DNA from: Crocodylus rhombifer
Taxonomy: Eukaryota; Chordata; Crocodylia; Crocodylidae
DNA: 64,000 nucleotides
Assembly: GCA_038503035.1 (NCBI GenBank)
Contig: JAVSML010038996.1
Span: forward strand, 124,001-188,000
Direction: 5' to 3'
Shown here: positions 45,831 to 57,165 of the stretch, in pieces
How the letters are laid out: each line of letters opens with the position of its first letter
Position numbering within the stretch: position 1 is the stretch's first letter
The notes under the pieces: model-generated
Databases searched by the model: none
Seen by the model: the letters and a program-made list of their open reading frames with translations, nothing else
What the model was told of the DNA's origin: nothing
Made by a program: the position numbers and the translations under genes

Positions 45831-46275
45831 TGAATCATAGGGCTGGAAGGGACCCCGAAGGATCATTGGGTCCAGCCCTGTACATGAGCAGAAAAGACAT
45901 CTGGGGTCAGACGACCCCAGCCAGGTGACCGTCCAGTCTTCTCTTGAAGACCTCTAGGGTAGATGATTGCACAACCTCTGGGGGGCGCTTTTTCCATAGT
46001 TTGGACACCGTAGCTGTAAAGAAGTTTTTCTAATGTTCAGCCTGAAACTATCTTCCAGGAGTTTGTGGTGGTTGTTTCTAGTTTTCCCCCAGGGCGCCTT
46101 GGTGAACAGTTGTTCACCAAGCCCCTGATGTATGCCGCTGGTATAGCAGTAAGCCACAATCAGGTCCCCTCTCAGCCTTCTTTTCTTTAGGTTGAAGAGT
46201 CCAAGATCCCTCAGCCGCTCCTCATATGGCTTGCCATGCAAGTACCTGATCATGCGGGTGGCCCTTCTCTGACAG
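45831..46275 (-). mobile_element. CR1 LINE 3' fragment, minus strand, nested
   Basis: It starts with TTGAATCATAGGGCTGGAAG and GGACCCCGAAGGATCATTGG at the 3' end. The minus frame at 45954-46253 encodes the RT C-terminus (MIRYLHGKPYEERLRDLGLF, then RLRGDLIVAY). The 5' truncation lies near 46275, at the CGGGTGGCCCTTCTCTG end. It is inserted in an older LINE. Confidence 0.85.
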
Positions 46276-46540
46276 TGTCAACTTGCTGGACAGGGACAAT
46301 ACAGACTTCCACAAACAGATCACTGCCACTCCCATAAGACCGGAGAAGGATCAAATATTAAACTGGACAAGGCAAAAACAAATCTTCTGCAGACCTGCAA
46401 ATAGTAAAGTAGGCAGCAGTGAAGTGAAAACTGCAGATAATTTAATCCACTAGGAAAGCCTTATTACATGGGATAATTTATCTAAGGAAATTATAAGGAG
46501 AATGCAGCTGAGGCAAGATGGGTATTTTCAATCTTGCTAT
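46276..46540 (+). mobile_element. Non-CR1 LINE reverse transcriptase, right part
   Basis: A decayed segment continues from the left part: KLDKAKTNLLQT-like wording, then a degraded FTYLGS-like site near 46440-46470, followed by SKEIIRRMQLRQDG, a hallmark of the region after the RT in such LINEs. Confidence 0.5.
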
Positions 46541-47284
46541 ACATGATGGCAACATAGACACACACACACTTTTGGTGTTTGGAATGAAATATTACAGGTA
46601 TTCACTTGCAGTCAGCTACATGACCACATCAGACATGAGCTAATTAATGTGCTTTCATTGGAACTGGTGTAAGACAGCTGAAAATGGTAGAAGCCACCAT
46701 CCAAGACAATTTGCCACTCGGCACACCATGATCAAAGTTGAAGCTTTGTGGGTAGAAGGGATTCCTGATCCCTAGTGGGGCTAGGGCCCAAGGGATTGTT
46801 TGGCAAGCTGGATGTATGAAAGGGAGAGAAAAGGAGCAAAGTAAGCAGACAGCAAGAGGTGCAGTTGTGAGCCAGGTGGGAGAGCAGAGGGAGTGAAATC
46901 CTGGGGGACAAAACTACGTGGCAGGGAAGACATGAAAACTGCACCTGCAGTTTGTTCCTTCTGCGTTCAGAGAAAATAATAAACAGACTGGCACCAAAGA
47001 ATTTATGTGACTTGTACCATATGTTTCTCCTTCTAATGGAAACAATCTTGTAAGCCCTGAAAACTGACAAACTGCTCCAGCCAAAAAACTAACACTATAC
47101 ACCTCTGAACAGGGAGGCGCTGTGCCTTGGGCAGTGATAGTACTTGGAGCAGTGCCTGCTGCTGACACCAGTGGCAGGGGCAGCTGTGACTATTTTTACA
47201 CCCCCTACCCCTGGGGCTGCTGCCTTGTGCCCTACCTTTTAGCTATCCTAGCACCAGTGGTACATCCTAAAATAAGTGGTACAT
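46541..47284. other. Unclassified sequence, possibly LTR-like
   Basis: No gene was recognised. The stretch 46740-47060 has a G/A-rich half, then AATAATAAACAGACTGGCAC around an AATAAA-type signal (about 46976-46983), a texture seen in LTRs. No terminal repeats were found. Confidence 0.25.
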
Positions 47285-47515
47285 CTCAAATTTAATAAGA
47301 TTAGGAAGCACTTTCTGATCATTATGGGCAGGGTCAAGCATTGGAGCAGGCTACCTTAGAGAAGTTGTGGAATCTTTACCCCTGGAAATTTTTAAGAGTA
47401 AGTTGGAGAAGACACTTGGCTGACATAGTTTAATCAGGAATGAACCTGTCTTGAACTTAGGACTGGACTAGATGACCTTGTGAGGTCCTTCTACTGTATT
47501 TTCCTATGATCCTGG
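47285..47515 (+). mobile_element. CR1 LINE 3' end
   Basis: AGGAAGCACTTTCTGATCAT, then CATTGGAGCAGGCTACCTTA, GTTGTGGAATCTTTACCC, GACTGGACTAGATGACCTTG and TGAGGTCCTTCTA are the conserved CR1 tail blocks in order. Confidence 0.8.
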
Positions 47516-47559
47516 ATTTCTGGATCCAATTCTTAATAGAAGTAGAAATGAGACTTATG

Positions 47560-47990
47560 GGAATTCAGAGTATGTTAGAAAGTCTCCCACTGGAGGAATG
47601 AAAAACTTGGGACTGTTTAGTTTAGGGGGCAACGGAGCAGAAGCACACATAATGAATAGCACAGGAATGAGGATTAAGGTGCTTCTGTTGATTTTCCTCC
47701 ATAATGGGATATTCAAGAGAAACAGAACCAAAAGGCAAAATCATTACTGATTATTAAAGGAAATACCTTTTGAAAATAAAAGGATATTCAACAGAGCCAG
47801 AAGGTAAAATTATTACTAATTATTAAAGGAAATAACCTTTTTGCACAACATATCATTAACCTGCAGGACTCATTGCCCATTGATCCAAAAGCTTGCAGTA
47901 GGGAGATATTTGTATGGATAACAGGAACATTCAGAATAAGATTGAACATGGGTTTGCTTTTCATTCCTCCTTTATGTGAGAGACATAATA
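47560..47990 (+). mobile_element. L3-like LINE 3' end
   Basis: A plus frame has KNLGLFSL, then after decay TTTTTGCACAACATATCATT, AACCTGCAGGACTCATTGCC and ATTTGTATGGATAACAGGAA, the typical tail words of L3/CR1-like elements. It contains a tandem duplication (47706-47840). Confidence 0.5.
47706..47840 (+). repeat. Tandem duplication, ~75-bp period
   Basis: GGATATTCAAGAGAAACAGA...ATTATTAAAGGAAATACC is repeated as GGATATTCAACAGAGCCAGA...ATTATTAAAGGAAATAACC. Confidence 0.75.
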
Positions 47991-49539
47991 CCTCATGCTT
48001 CAGAGCATAAACACATCAGAAACTGGCACAATTAATTCATAGTTGCTACTACAGGTTTGTTGCTGTTGGTTTTGCATTTTTTTCCTTTGCTTTTTTTTTT
48101 TCCATTTTCCTCAAAAGCACCTAGAACTGGTTACTGTTAGAGACAGGATCCTGGACATTTATGTAGAGGGATACAGTAGACAAGTGATAAAATATTGCCA
48201 ACAACATACTTTTAGGAAAACAAATTAATTGAGAACTGCTATTAATACAGCACAGCATCTCTAAATCTAATGATAATGAAGATAAGGTACCTGCTAATAG
48301 CAAATTGTGGTAGACTGGGGACTTATAACTAATCCCACCAGGTTTTGATGATGGTATGCACTAATACTTATATACCTGGATCCTAACAATTACTCCCATT
48401 CTCTAAAACTATTCCACAAGTAGTGCCATGGGATTTTGCATGGAGAAAGATATTGTCGACTCCATGTAACAAAGGCAAAATGTAGGAAAGGAAAACTAAA
48501 GAAACGTGAGTCACGTCAGCTGTAAATTTAGATGTTTCCTTCCAGATGCCACTAGACTCCACTTTTCCTTATATCTATGCTGACGTAAATCAGGAACAAC
48601 TCCATTGACTTCAGTGGCCTGTGTTAGATTGAGACGTATGCAAACAAGAACAAAGAGTTGTCTGGCTTTTGGCCTGACCTACCCTGATGCACATACAGTC
48701 CTTTCCAGAAACAATTAATATCACCTAGGGGCCAAATCCATAACTCAGGTAAATCAGCTCACACTAATTTACACTAATGGGAAACCTGTCCATGTCATCA
48801 AGGCATCTAATTATCTAACTGCCCTCACATATCAGGTAGTTAGAAATGGAAGGGATGTTAACTTCCTGTAAATAATAGCTGGTGTAAAAGACAAGGCTGA
48901 GCTTAACAGAGCTTTCCCTGAATGTGCGACAGGGCACAAGAAGAAACTTCACTGATCTCCTGCTTTAAAAGAGCCTTACTAAAATCCCTATCAGGCCTCT
49001 GAGAAGGTAAACTGTTGAGACCTAGGAGCTGTACCAGTTTACACAAGGTAAGGATCAGGCCTATAATCACTTTGAGCACCCCCGAACTACGTCAGTCTCC
49101 ATTAGAAGAATAGATGTTTCTGACTACAGCGCTTGCTGTGAGATTTCTAGGTGCTTTGGGGTGTAAGTTTTGAGAAGGCAGGAGAGAAAGGATCTTTTTT
49201 ATCAGTCTGAAAACAAAGCAAACAGATGGCCACATGAAACCATAGGAGTGCCGGGCTGCAGGGCTGTGAGGAAGAATGGCTTTTTGGGCAGCTTTTCCCC
49301 CCAGCTCTATCGGCAAAGACACACTCACTCACCCTTCAAGGCACTTCTCCAGCAGACTCAGGCAGAGAAGAGGAGGATTTGGTCACCCCCACCAATCCCC
49401 TGGTATAAGAAAAACATTATTCCTCAACAGCCCTGAAACAGTCGGGACGACATCACTGTGTTCGACCACGCAGCTGGGAACTGGGGCAGCTCTTGGAACT
49501 AGCTGTTCTTGGCAGGACCTGTTCTGAAGATAGGGCTCA
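47991..49539. other. Unclassified sequence with traces of old repeats
   Basis: No gene was recognised. Words such as GACGTAAATCAGGAACAACT with CCATTGACTTCAGTGG (48580-48625), and GGTAAATCAGCTCACACTAA (48755-48780), recall a common sauropsid foldback repeat. Confidence 0.3.
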
Positions 49540-50930
49540 CCCTGAGATAAAATTGCCAACGAAGCCTCGCTCCGTAAAGAACTAATTTAGTCTCCTGTAC
49601 AGTTGATGAATGAAGAATTTCCTCTTGGGACTAAATTACAGGCCTTGTCAGGGTTGCTCTTTCGTGATCTGTTATTTAGATGTAATTTTCCAACAGGGCT
49701 GGAACACATAGCCATGAGCTAGAATAGTATTTGCTGTGAACAGCTGCCACACACTGCCCTTCACATCCCACACCCTCTCCACTCCCTCTACCCAACCCTC
49801 CCCCCTCCCTGCATAAGACCCACTAGGCACAACTCATATGACATTTTTTAGATCCTCATGGAGGTCCTTAATTAAACCGCAAGAATGGCATTTGCCCACC
49901 TTCCCTGCATCACCATTGTACAAAGAGTCATGTCTTGTTTGAACACGCTCAAAAACAGATGAGAAGGCTTTTTTTCAGACACTGATGATTACAACCTTGT
50001 GTCAATCTTTTTCCCCTTTGGCTTGAAGATAGGCTTGTGATCCTCCTTTGGCTTTTTGAACTGTTGGAAGCTGTGTAAACACGCAGAGCGTTAGGAAGGC
50101 TCTGTTGACCTCACGGCTGCTGAGTGCAAAGAGATTACATTAAAAACTCCCCTATCTCATGAAGCAATAGGCTCACCTGTTTTGAGGTCATTAAGGATGA
50201 GGGCTTAAAATGAAGGCAGAAATATTCTAGCCACTCATTACTTGACCAAGGAAGGGCTCACTATTACTATTTAAAGGAGTTTTAAGCAGTCCAGTAATTG
50301 TTTCATGTGTTAATCCTGGGACACTACCTCCAATTGAAGAGTCTGACTAATTTAATGGCAGTAATTCTGGGCAGTAATTCTGCATGCTAACAGGAACATG
50401 TTATAATGTCATCCACAAACGCATCTGGGAGTTACTTTGCCAGGCAGGAATCAGAAATCCACAGGGCATGGAACCCATCCAAGGTGCAGGCCTTTATTTT
50501 ATCTGCTCGTGCAGTCCTACGCCTTTCCTCTACGCAAATCAGGTTGCATGTTCAAAGGCAGGAGGCTACCCAGCCTGCCTAATTGGAAGTATGGTAGGTG
50601 AAAAGGTAGGATGCCGACTATGCAAGTGATGATGACCCAATAGCCTGAAATAATTTTCAAACGCAATGTTGGTGTGGAGGCAAAACAGACCGAAGAGCTG
50701 GTAACAGCAAATTATATAGTTTTAGAATAGCACGAAGGAGCCTGGAGCTCTGTGTAAGAAAATGCTGAGGGACGAATTCTGGGCTTATTTGCACGCATAA
50801 GGGCAGAGCCGGGATCTTAATTTATAGCCTTGCTGGTGACATTCAGCATTTGGAAGCTGCCCCAACATACGCTCTACACAATTGCATTAACGTCAGAGGG
50901 AAGGTGCGTGGGGGTACAAGCTAGGGCAGG
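49540..50930. promoter_or_regulatory. Candidate conserved non-coding region
   Basis: This long unique stretch retains CpGs and has many motif-like words: GGTCCTTAATTAAACCGCAA, CAGTCCAGTAATTGTTTC, CTGACTAATTTAATGGCAGT, ATTGCATTAACGTCAG and AAACACGCAGAGCG. A perfect 13-bp tandem GGCAGTAATTCTG spans 50357-50382. No protein-like frame was found. It looks like a cluster of developmental enhancers, but this is inferred without conservation data. Confidence 0.3.
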
Positions 50931-53138
50931 GTCTGGCTCAGGATATTCACATTCTTTGGCTCGTGCAACACGGGAAGGAGCTCAAAAAGTTGGAACAAAA
51001 TGATTCTATTGTTGGCAGAGGCGTAGCAGGGACTGCCTGCCCTTTACTCTGGCAGATCCCTTAACTTCTCAGTAAAATTTACCCTGTAAGAATGACAAGC
51101 TACATGATATCAGCCTCATCCTATTCTTGAAGGATGAAATAATGGTTTCCCTAGCATGACTGTATTGACAAATATGGGCCCCAGAGCGCCTGGAGTCTCT
51201 TCTCCTTGCACTATAAACAGGCACAGCCATAATTTAGCAGCCTGAGTCCTAGAGACCCAGTCCTGCTCCCAATGGGAGTCCTCTGTTGACTTCATTGGAA
51301 GAAGAATTAGCCTGCTGTGGAGGCAAGGTAGTGAGTGGACTACAGGGGCAGTGAAGTCAGCACTCTCTAGTTCAAAACTGGTACATCTAGGTAGAATACT
51401 TGCTGCCAGCTAAATAGCTGTGTTGAAATTGGTGGCAGCATTGAACCGGTACATACAGGTTTTCCAGGGAATGTCTCTCTCTCTCTCTTCCAAAAGGTCA
51501 CAGGAGAGGGAGCACATCTATGTTTAATACTTGCTAGCATAATGACTCCAAAAACCCTTTCTGTGGTACCCTTTCTGTGGTACCACTATTCTCCTAACTT
51601 GCTTCTCCTCAAATATACCTTTGTTTGTCCTCTGAGTTGTCAGAGTGATCTATCAACAAGGTGTATCTGTGCACTTGTGTATTTGTAGCTAGGTAATATA
51701 AAGAGTGCCATCTACTGACAGGTAAGAATACAGAGCTTTGTTCATAGGTTAGTGGGTTCAATAAAGTTGTTATCGTTATGAAATTCAAAAAAGCCTCCTG
51801 CATTAATCTCTTAGTATTTAGAGTGGAAAGCACAGGTAGTCCTAAAGACTATGCATTTAAATCTTTACTAAGGCATGAGAGATTAACACCCATACACACC
51901 AACACACCTGCCAGAGAGCATCTGCATGAAATGTCTATGTATAATTAATACACACTAGCATAATGCTGAGAGATGCATATGTGAGACAGAGCTTGATGGT
52001 TAATTGAAAACAAAGACTTTATCTATTCACAAAACCATTTCTACATTTTTTTTCCATTGATAAATCTGATCACTAGTTTTTCAAATCCCTTTTGACTAAA
52101 AAATGTTGGATGAATTCTTTCTGAAAATAATGTTTGGTTATTTGTACTATTATTTATAGTATAATAAAGTAGTTGCAAAAGCCAATCTTGAATTTGGGTT
52201 TCATTTTCTCATAGTCTATACAAAACTTTAATAAAAAGACAGTCCCTGTCCCAAGGGGTTTGCCATCCAGGTAGTTTGTTTAATCTGCATGTTACCCATG
52301 AATAGCCCATGATGAATATTCTGCATACAAATTATTGTTACTCAACATGTAAATCACATGGTATATTTTCATTCCTTGACCTCTGGACACATTCCAAAAC
52401 AAGCATTCAATAGTGAATGAATTATCTAGAGTTTAGACTGCAGTGTCATTCCTGCTCATGATGAATGACAATGACTTCTATTTGTTTGCAGAGCAGTTTT
52501 GTTTTGGTTTGGCTATGACACAGCACTTGCTTCTGGGGCAAGATAGACTAGATCTGTGGAAATAGAGGTATTTCTCACAGTTCTGGCATGCATACCTATA
52601 ATCAGAGAGTGCCCCCCCAACCCTCTCCCCATACAGTTTCACAGAATCTACTCTGATCTGGCTATCTAGGGGCACATCCAATCCAAATTGGGCCACAGAC
52701 TTTCAAAACCAAGCATTTACTGCTGCACTTATATGGATAAAAAGCACTCTTTTGCAAAAGGCCAGCAAAGAACTTAAGCCCCAGTACGGTTTTCATGGGA
52801 CACGACATTTAAGAAGTGTGTGAACCTTCTGCAGAGAAGAGAATGTCACCTTTATGTGTACTCTGATTTGACTTAGCTTCACATACACATGTGGACAGTA
52901 TTCTCTTTTATCAGCATCAGTAAATCCAATTCAAATGCTTTTTCTAGTTTCATGCATCTGTGCTGGTCTGAGACAAGAAAAAATACAAATATCTAGAACT
53001 CTTGGTTTCAAAATGATACCGTTATTAGACCAACTGGGAAATCGCAAGAAAAAGCTGGACCCAGAGGGACGGCTTTCCATCTCCAGCTCCCTCTGTGCAA
53101 AACTGAAGTTTATTTCCTACCTATGGGGACTTGATTAA
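50931..53138. other. Unclassified sequence
   Basis: No gene was recognised. A perfect 14-bp tandem CCCTTTCTGTGGTA lies at 51555-51582, and a (CT)n run near 51477-51488. Confidence 0.35.
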
Positions 53139-53409
53139 CCAAGTGTGCTGGAGTGTGGTAATTGCTGTGCTCCAGCAGACTCCAGTATCACGTGTATCAG
53201 TGCCCCCACACTGAAAAATGGTGGGGGCGCTTTAACTAAAGCTTGTTAAATGAGCTTTAGCTAAAGTGCTCCCGCCACAATTTTTCAGGGTGGGGACACT
53301 GATACACACAACACTCTGGGTACTTTAATTAGAGCGGATCTCAGAGCCACACTAATTAAAGCCCTCCCCCCCACCCCTTGCAACTCCCAGAGCACATATG
53401 TAAGTGCCC
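53139..53409 (-). mobile_element. Foldback MITE, copy 3 (inverted)
   Basis: Read on minus it follows copy 2 in order: GGGCACTTACATATGTGCTC, then GGGCTTTAATTAG, CTCTAATTAAAGTACCCAG, GTGTATCAGTGTCC and the hairpin. The hairpin at 53192-53307 pairs GTGTATCAGTGCCCCCACAC with GTGGGGACACTGATACAC at the base and GGTGGGGGCGCTTTAACTAA with TTAGCTAAAGTGCTCCCGCC higher up. Confidence 0.7.
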
Positions 53410-53689
53410 TGAGGCTGACAAGGGGGCTACTTCTCAGAGCTAGTAGACAATGCAGCTTCATGTGGCTACAGCTGGCACATCCCAGCCAATTCATTTGAGT
53501 GCAGTACTGGCGAAAATATCACAAGAGCTGATGGAGGAGCCCCTATTTCAGGTTTTTTTCAGGTTTTTTTTTTCCCAGTTACCACATTTACTGAAGTATA
53601 CATCCTGACTTCTTCTTGTCTTTTCTAATGTCTCATTCATTCAATTCTACAATTCTTATGTGGTTTTATTCCCATCCTGGTCTGTTGCA
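53410..53689. other. Unclassified sequence
   Basis: Nothing was recognised apart from a duplicated CAGGTTTTTTTCAGGTTTTT run (53549-53570). Confidence 0.3.
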
Positions 53690-54110
53690 AATATTTCAGA
53701 CTCCGAGGCCATTGCTGAACGGGATTTCCTTGTAAATCCGTAAGCAAGGCATTTAACTATACTGCATTGGGGTTAATGACACCGGTGGCCCTTACACAGG
53801 TTTAGTAGTAGTAGATCCTGTTGCTCTCCATGTAAAAACAAAGCTGTTGCTGGAAGCTTCTGAAGCAGCTCCACCTTCTGGCACTGAATGCTAAATTGAG
53901 CTCGTTCCTTGACCTGTCACCCTGCCGCTGATGTCCTGAAACTTTTCATGAAAATGTGATCTTCACTGCATATTTTAAGGCTCCTGCCTCAGTTAGTCCC
54001 TGGCACGAGAACGCATGGGGTCAGCTCTGTTTTTAGCATATTTTTCCTTGGGTTTTAAAGTGTATTTAATGTGACTCACATTTAATTGTCTTAAGGTAAA
54101 CAGATGAATC
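53690..54110. promoter_or_regulatory. Candidate conserved non-coding element
   Basis: Unique sequence with CpGs and motif-like words: CATTGCTGAACGGGATTTCC, GGGGTTAATGACACCGG, AATTGAGCTCGTTCC, GGCACGAGAACGCATGG and CACATTTAATTGTC. Function is inferred from texture only. Confidence 0.25.
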
Positions 54111-55009
54111 ACCAGAGGGGGAATACACCTCCAAAGTTCAGGGTTCAAGTTTTCTCTTGGGCTTAAATAAGAAAAAATGGGCTGTATGGAAAATAAAACT
54201 ATTTGGGAGTTTAGCAGACAGTGACTCAGATTTTTCAGTTTCCTGGACCTTTTACTTTTATATGAGGCTCTTGATAAACAGGTACTGGACCCGCACCTGC
54301 CATGGAAAGAGCACCAGGAGTTCAGAACACCCTGCTAACAGAAGCTCTCTTGTTTTGTGGGTAAAGTTAGCTGGTTGGCTACAGAGAGATTTTTGATAAC
54401 TCCTGATTCAGGCAGTTCATACTGGGCATGCTTCAGGGCCCCTTTTTTCCTCTCGAAAGATCTTAATCAATGAGAAAACATCATTTAAAAGAAAAAAAAA
54501 AAGAGAGCAGCGTGTTAATACTATTTTTAAAATTCAGCTGTGATGTCTGGTAATCCCAGAGCTCCCTGTGCTGATTATTCTCTTATGTGAGAAAAACCCA
54601 CAAATGATAATGGCTTGTTTATTCTCAACAGCATATGTCAGTGTGGACTGTAGCTCCAGCTACTGGCTTTCTTTTGTTGATCACCTTAGCCTCTGGTGTG
54701 GCAGCAAATATGAAGTTGCCCAGAAGTCAAGCTATATCTGTGTATGTCACAGTGCTTTTGCTTTTATGCTAGCTTGTCGGGCTCTGAGCCTTTTTTCTTG
54801 ATGTAGTTTATGTCAGGCCAAAAATATCACTGGATATCTTACCAGAAACTCACTTCTCAGTAAATGAGCCCTTTGCTTTTCTTCAGTCACTAAGACTCTT
54901 TTTTTCCACATAAGCCATCAGCTAAATGCTTGATTTAGTGATGATGTAAGGATCATACTTGTCCCTTGGATGCAAACCTCCATGTGGTAAAGAGGCTTGT
55001 GTGGTACCA
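54111..55009. other. Unclassified sequence
   Basis: No gene was recognised. Confidence 0.3.
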
Positions 55010-56340
55010 ATGACCCAGAGAGCAATGCTGTCTGGAGTTTTGTATCACCGGTAGGGTCATATGTGCCAGCAAGTTTGAGAGCAAGCTTTCCAGACTAATA
55101 GTGATCAAAAAATAAAAGTCCTCAAAGGCAGAGCAGGTGGGTGAAGAAAGAATACTTCACTATGGTTGAGTGGTTGATGAAGCCTGCAACAGAATAGAAA
55201 TCCTCAGTCATCTAGATTTTCCTTGCCAACAGATTAAGATTTACTTCCCCTGAAGTACTATGTGGCTGCTTATGTAAAATAGCATCCCCACATAAAAAGA
55301 AGACATGCGCAGGCATCTTCCTTTAATAGCAAGTCCTACGGCAATGGGCAACAGGGGCAGGGGTAGGTATTAACGATTACCAGAAGCCCCTAGCCATGAA
55401 CCCACATGGAAGTGATGATTGTATGGTTGTCGTTTTGTACTTGGAGGTGACACAGGCATACAATTTGGCAGCGGCAAACATGACTGAGCAGACCTAGTTA
55501 GGATCCACTCTGCTCACCCTGTATGGGGAGGGGGCAAGAAAAGTTGCCGTAGACATAGCCTGTGTCATTTCACCTGACTGGAAAGCCACATCAAGTGAGA
55601 TCACTCCCTCTGTGATCCATATAAAATAATAAAGTTTGCAACTTGGAGCACTCGTATTCTGATGGGCAACCCTAGCAGTGACTGACCAGAATTAAGGATA
55701 GCTCTTATGTCCAGAGAACTTGGATGATTTGATATTGACATTACTGCATTAAATGAAACCAGACACACAAGAGAAGGGCAGCACACAAAGCCTGGCAGTG
55801 GCTACCCTATATTTTGAAAAGGAAAAGCTGAAAAAGATGAATATGTCCCTGCCATTGGTTTTGCTATCAAGACCAATACTGTTACTCAGATGCCAGTGTG
55901 TCTGTTTAGCATCAACAAGTACCTCATGACCCTTCATCTATCAACTCATGCCAAGGCAACCAGTTGTTGCTCCTTGTATTACAATTAGAGGACAATCTTT
56001 GAAGAATGTTGAGCATTTCCCCTACTTGGGTAGTCAGTCACCTTTCCCAAAAGTAAACACAGAACATAATATTCAATATTGGATAAAAACTGTCCAATGA
56101 TGTCTCCAAAATCATATCTTTGATAGGCATGTCATCAGGACCCAAATCAAACTTCTTGATTTCTTGTTTACCAGGGTGTTGTCATTCCTACCCTGCTGTT
56201 TAAGTGTGAAAGCTGAATAACATATCAGGAATATATGAAAGCCTGGAACGTTATCATCAAGAGTGTCTTCAGAAAATACTGCAACCACATACTGCACAAA
56301 TACTTGTCTTGCTTTATATAATACCCATACATCTCAGGAT
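55010..56340 (+). mobile_element. LINE with endonuclease and RT C-terminus, internally deleted
   Basis: The plus strand gives an APE-type endonuclease N-terminus (SRELG, then FDIDITALNETRHTREG at about 55715-55770, and VPAIGFAIKTNTV near 55845-55885). From about 56010 it reads VEHFPYLGSQSPFPK, then IRTQIKLLDFLFTRVLSFLP, which is the C-terminal RT region of the same kind of LINE. The RT core is missing, so about 2 kb was lost. The stretch 55010-55550 may be its 5' part. It is similar to elements whose endonuclease resembles craniofacial development protein 2. The clade is not assigned. Confidence 0.6.
55600..56330 (+). pseudogene. LINE ORF2 remains, endonuclease joined to RT end
   Basis: The protein would have nicked and copied DNA during retrotransposition. 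The endonuclease shows the LNETR motif (the metal-binding glutamate region) and the GFAI strand. Stop codons occur within it, and the thumb-side PYLGS motif follows directly. The catalytic RT aspartates are absent because the central domain is deleted. Confidence 0.6.
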
Positions 56341-56360
56341 TCCTTGATAGATACGATCAA

Positions 56361-57038
56361 GGCCTGGTTTAAATCATAAGCCAAGCTCACTAACATCAGG
56401 GACCAATCGCGGTGGGGGGCTGCCATTTTCATGCCCAGATTGTGATGCCTCCCCTGCCCCCCCAAACTCCTGATTGGCTGAGGGGGCAGGTTTAGGGCTA
56501 GGTTTAATTTTAGCAGCAGAAGTCTTGCTCCCAAGCCCTATGATTGCTGCTGAAATGTCCATTCCCCTCCCCCCCACACCTCACTGGAAGAGGACAGGGG
56601 AGGAGAGAGCTTAGGGATGGGTAGGCGAGGGGCTGTTTTTTCCTCTGGGCCAGAAAACTGGGGCGCCAGGAATAGGTGGCAGGGAGAGAGAACATACACG
56701 TGGAGAAGCAAACAACCCCTCCCCTACCCAGTGCCAAGGCCATCTGCTAAGGCAGCCCCCAGGTGCCCCCAGCCCCCTGCGCCTCAGTTTTCACACGTGG
56801 GGTAGCAAATAGCTCCACCCCTACCCATCCCTATGCTCTCTCCTCCACCATCCCTTTAGAAATCTCTTCCTCCCTCCCTTTGACTGCTAAGCTTTTGCTT
56901 TCCCAGCCTCCAGCAGCCATTTTGTTATAATGAAATGCCATTATCATGGCATTTCATTGCAAATCACATTTTTTTCATGAAAATCACTTATTTTCATGAT
57001 TTTCACAAAAAATGCAAATTTGCAATTTAAACCAGGCC
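56361..57038. mobile_element. TIR DNA transposon, non-autonomous (GGCCTGGTTTAAAT ends)
   Basis: The left end and the reverse complement of the right end both begin GGCCTGGTTTAAAT. Length is 678 bp. No target duplication could be read. The interior is GC-rich up to about 56860 and then AT-rich with repeated CATTT/ATTTTCATGA words. It holds no transposase. The superfamily is unknown. Confidence 0.65.
56929..56958. repeat. Perfect 13-bp stem hairpin
   Basis: AATGAAATGCCAT and ATGGCATTTCATT pair perfectly around a 4-nt loop (TATC) inside the TIR element. Confidence 0.9.
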
Positions 57039-57059
57039 ATAGCTATGATTGCCATTGAT

Positions 57060-57165
57060 AGAATCATAGAAAATGAGGGTTGGAGGAGACCTTAGGAGGT
57101 TATCTAGTCCAATCTCTTGCTCAAAGCAGGCCTATCCCCAACTACATAAACCCAGCCAACCACCT
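57060..57165 (-). mobile_element. CR1 LINE 3' end, minus strand
   Basis: AGAATCATAGAAAATGAGGG, then TTGGAGGAGACCTTAGGAGG and TCTAGTCCAATCTCTTGCTC match the CR1 3' terminus. Only about 100 bp remain. Confidence 0.75.

Noticed and set aside
50357..51582. CRISPR-like or satellite array
   Set aside because: Only two isolated two-copy tandems (13 and 14 bp) exist; there is no regular repeat-spacer structure, and the DNA is eukaryotic.
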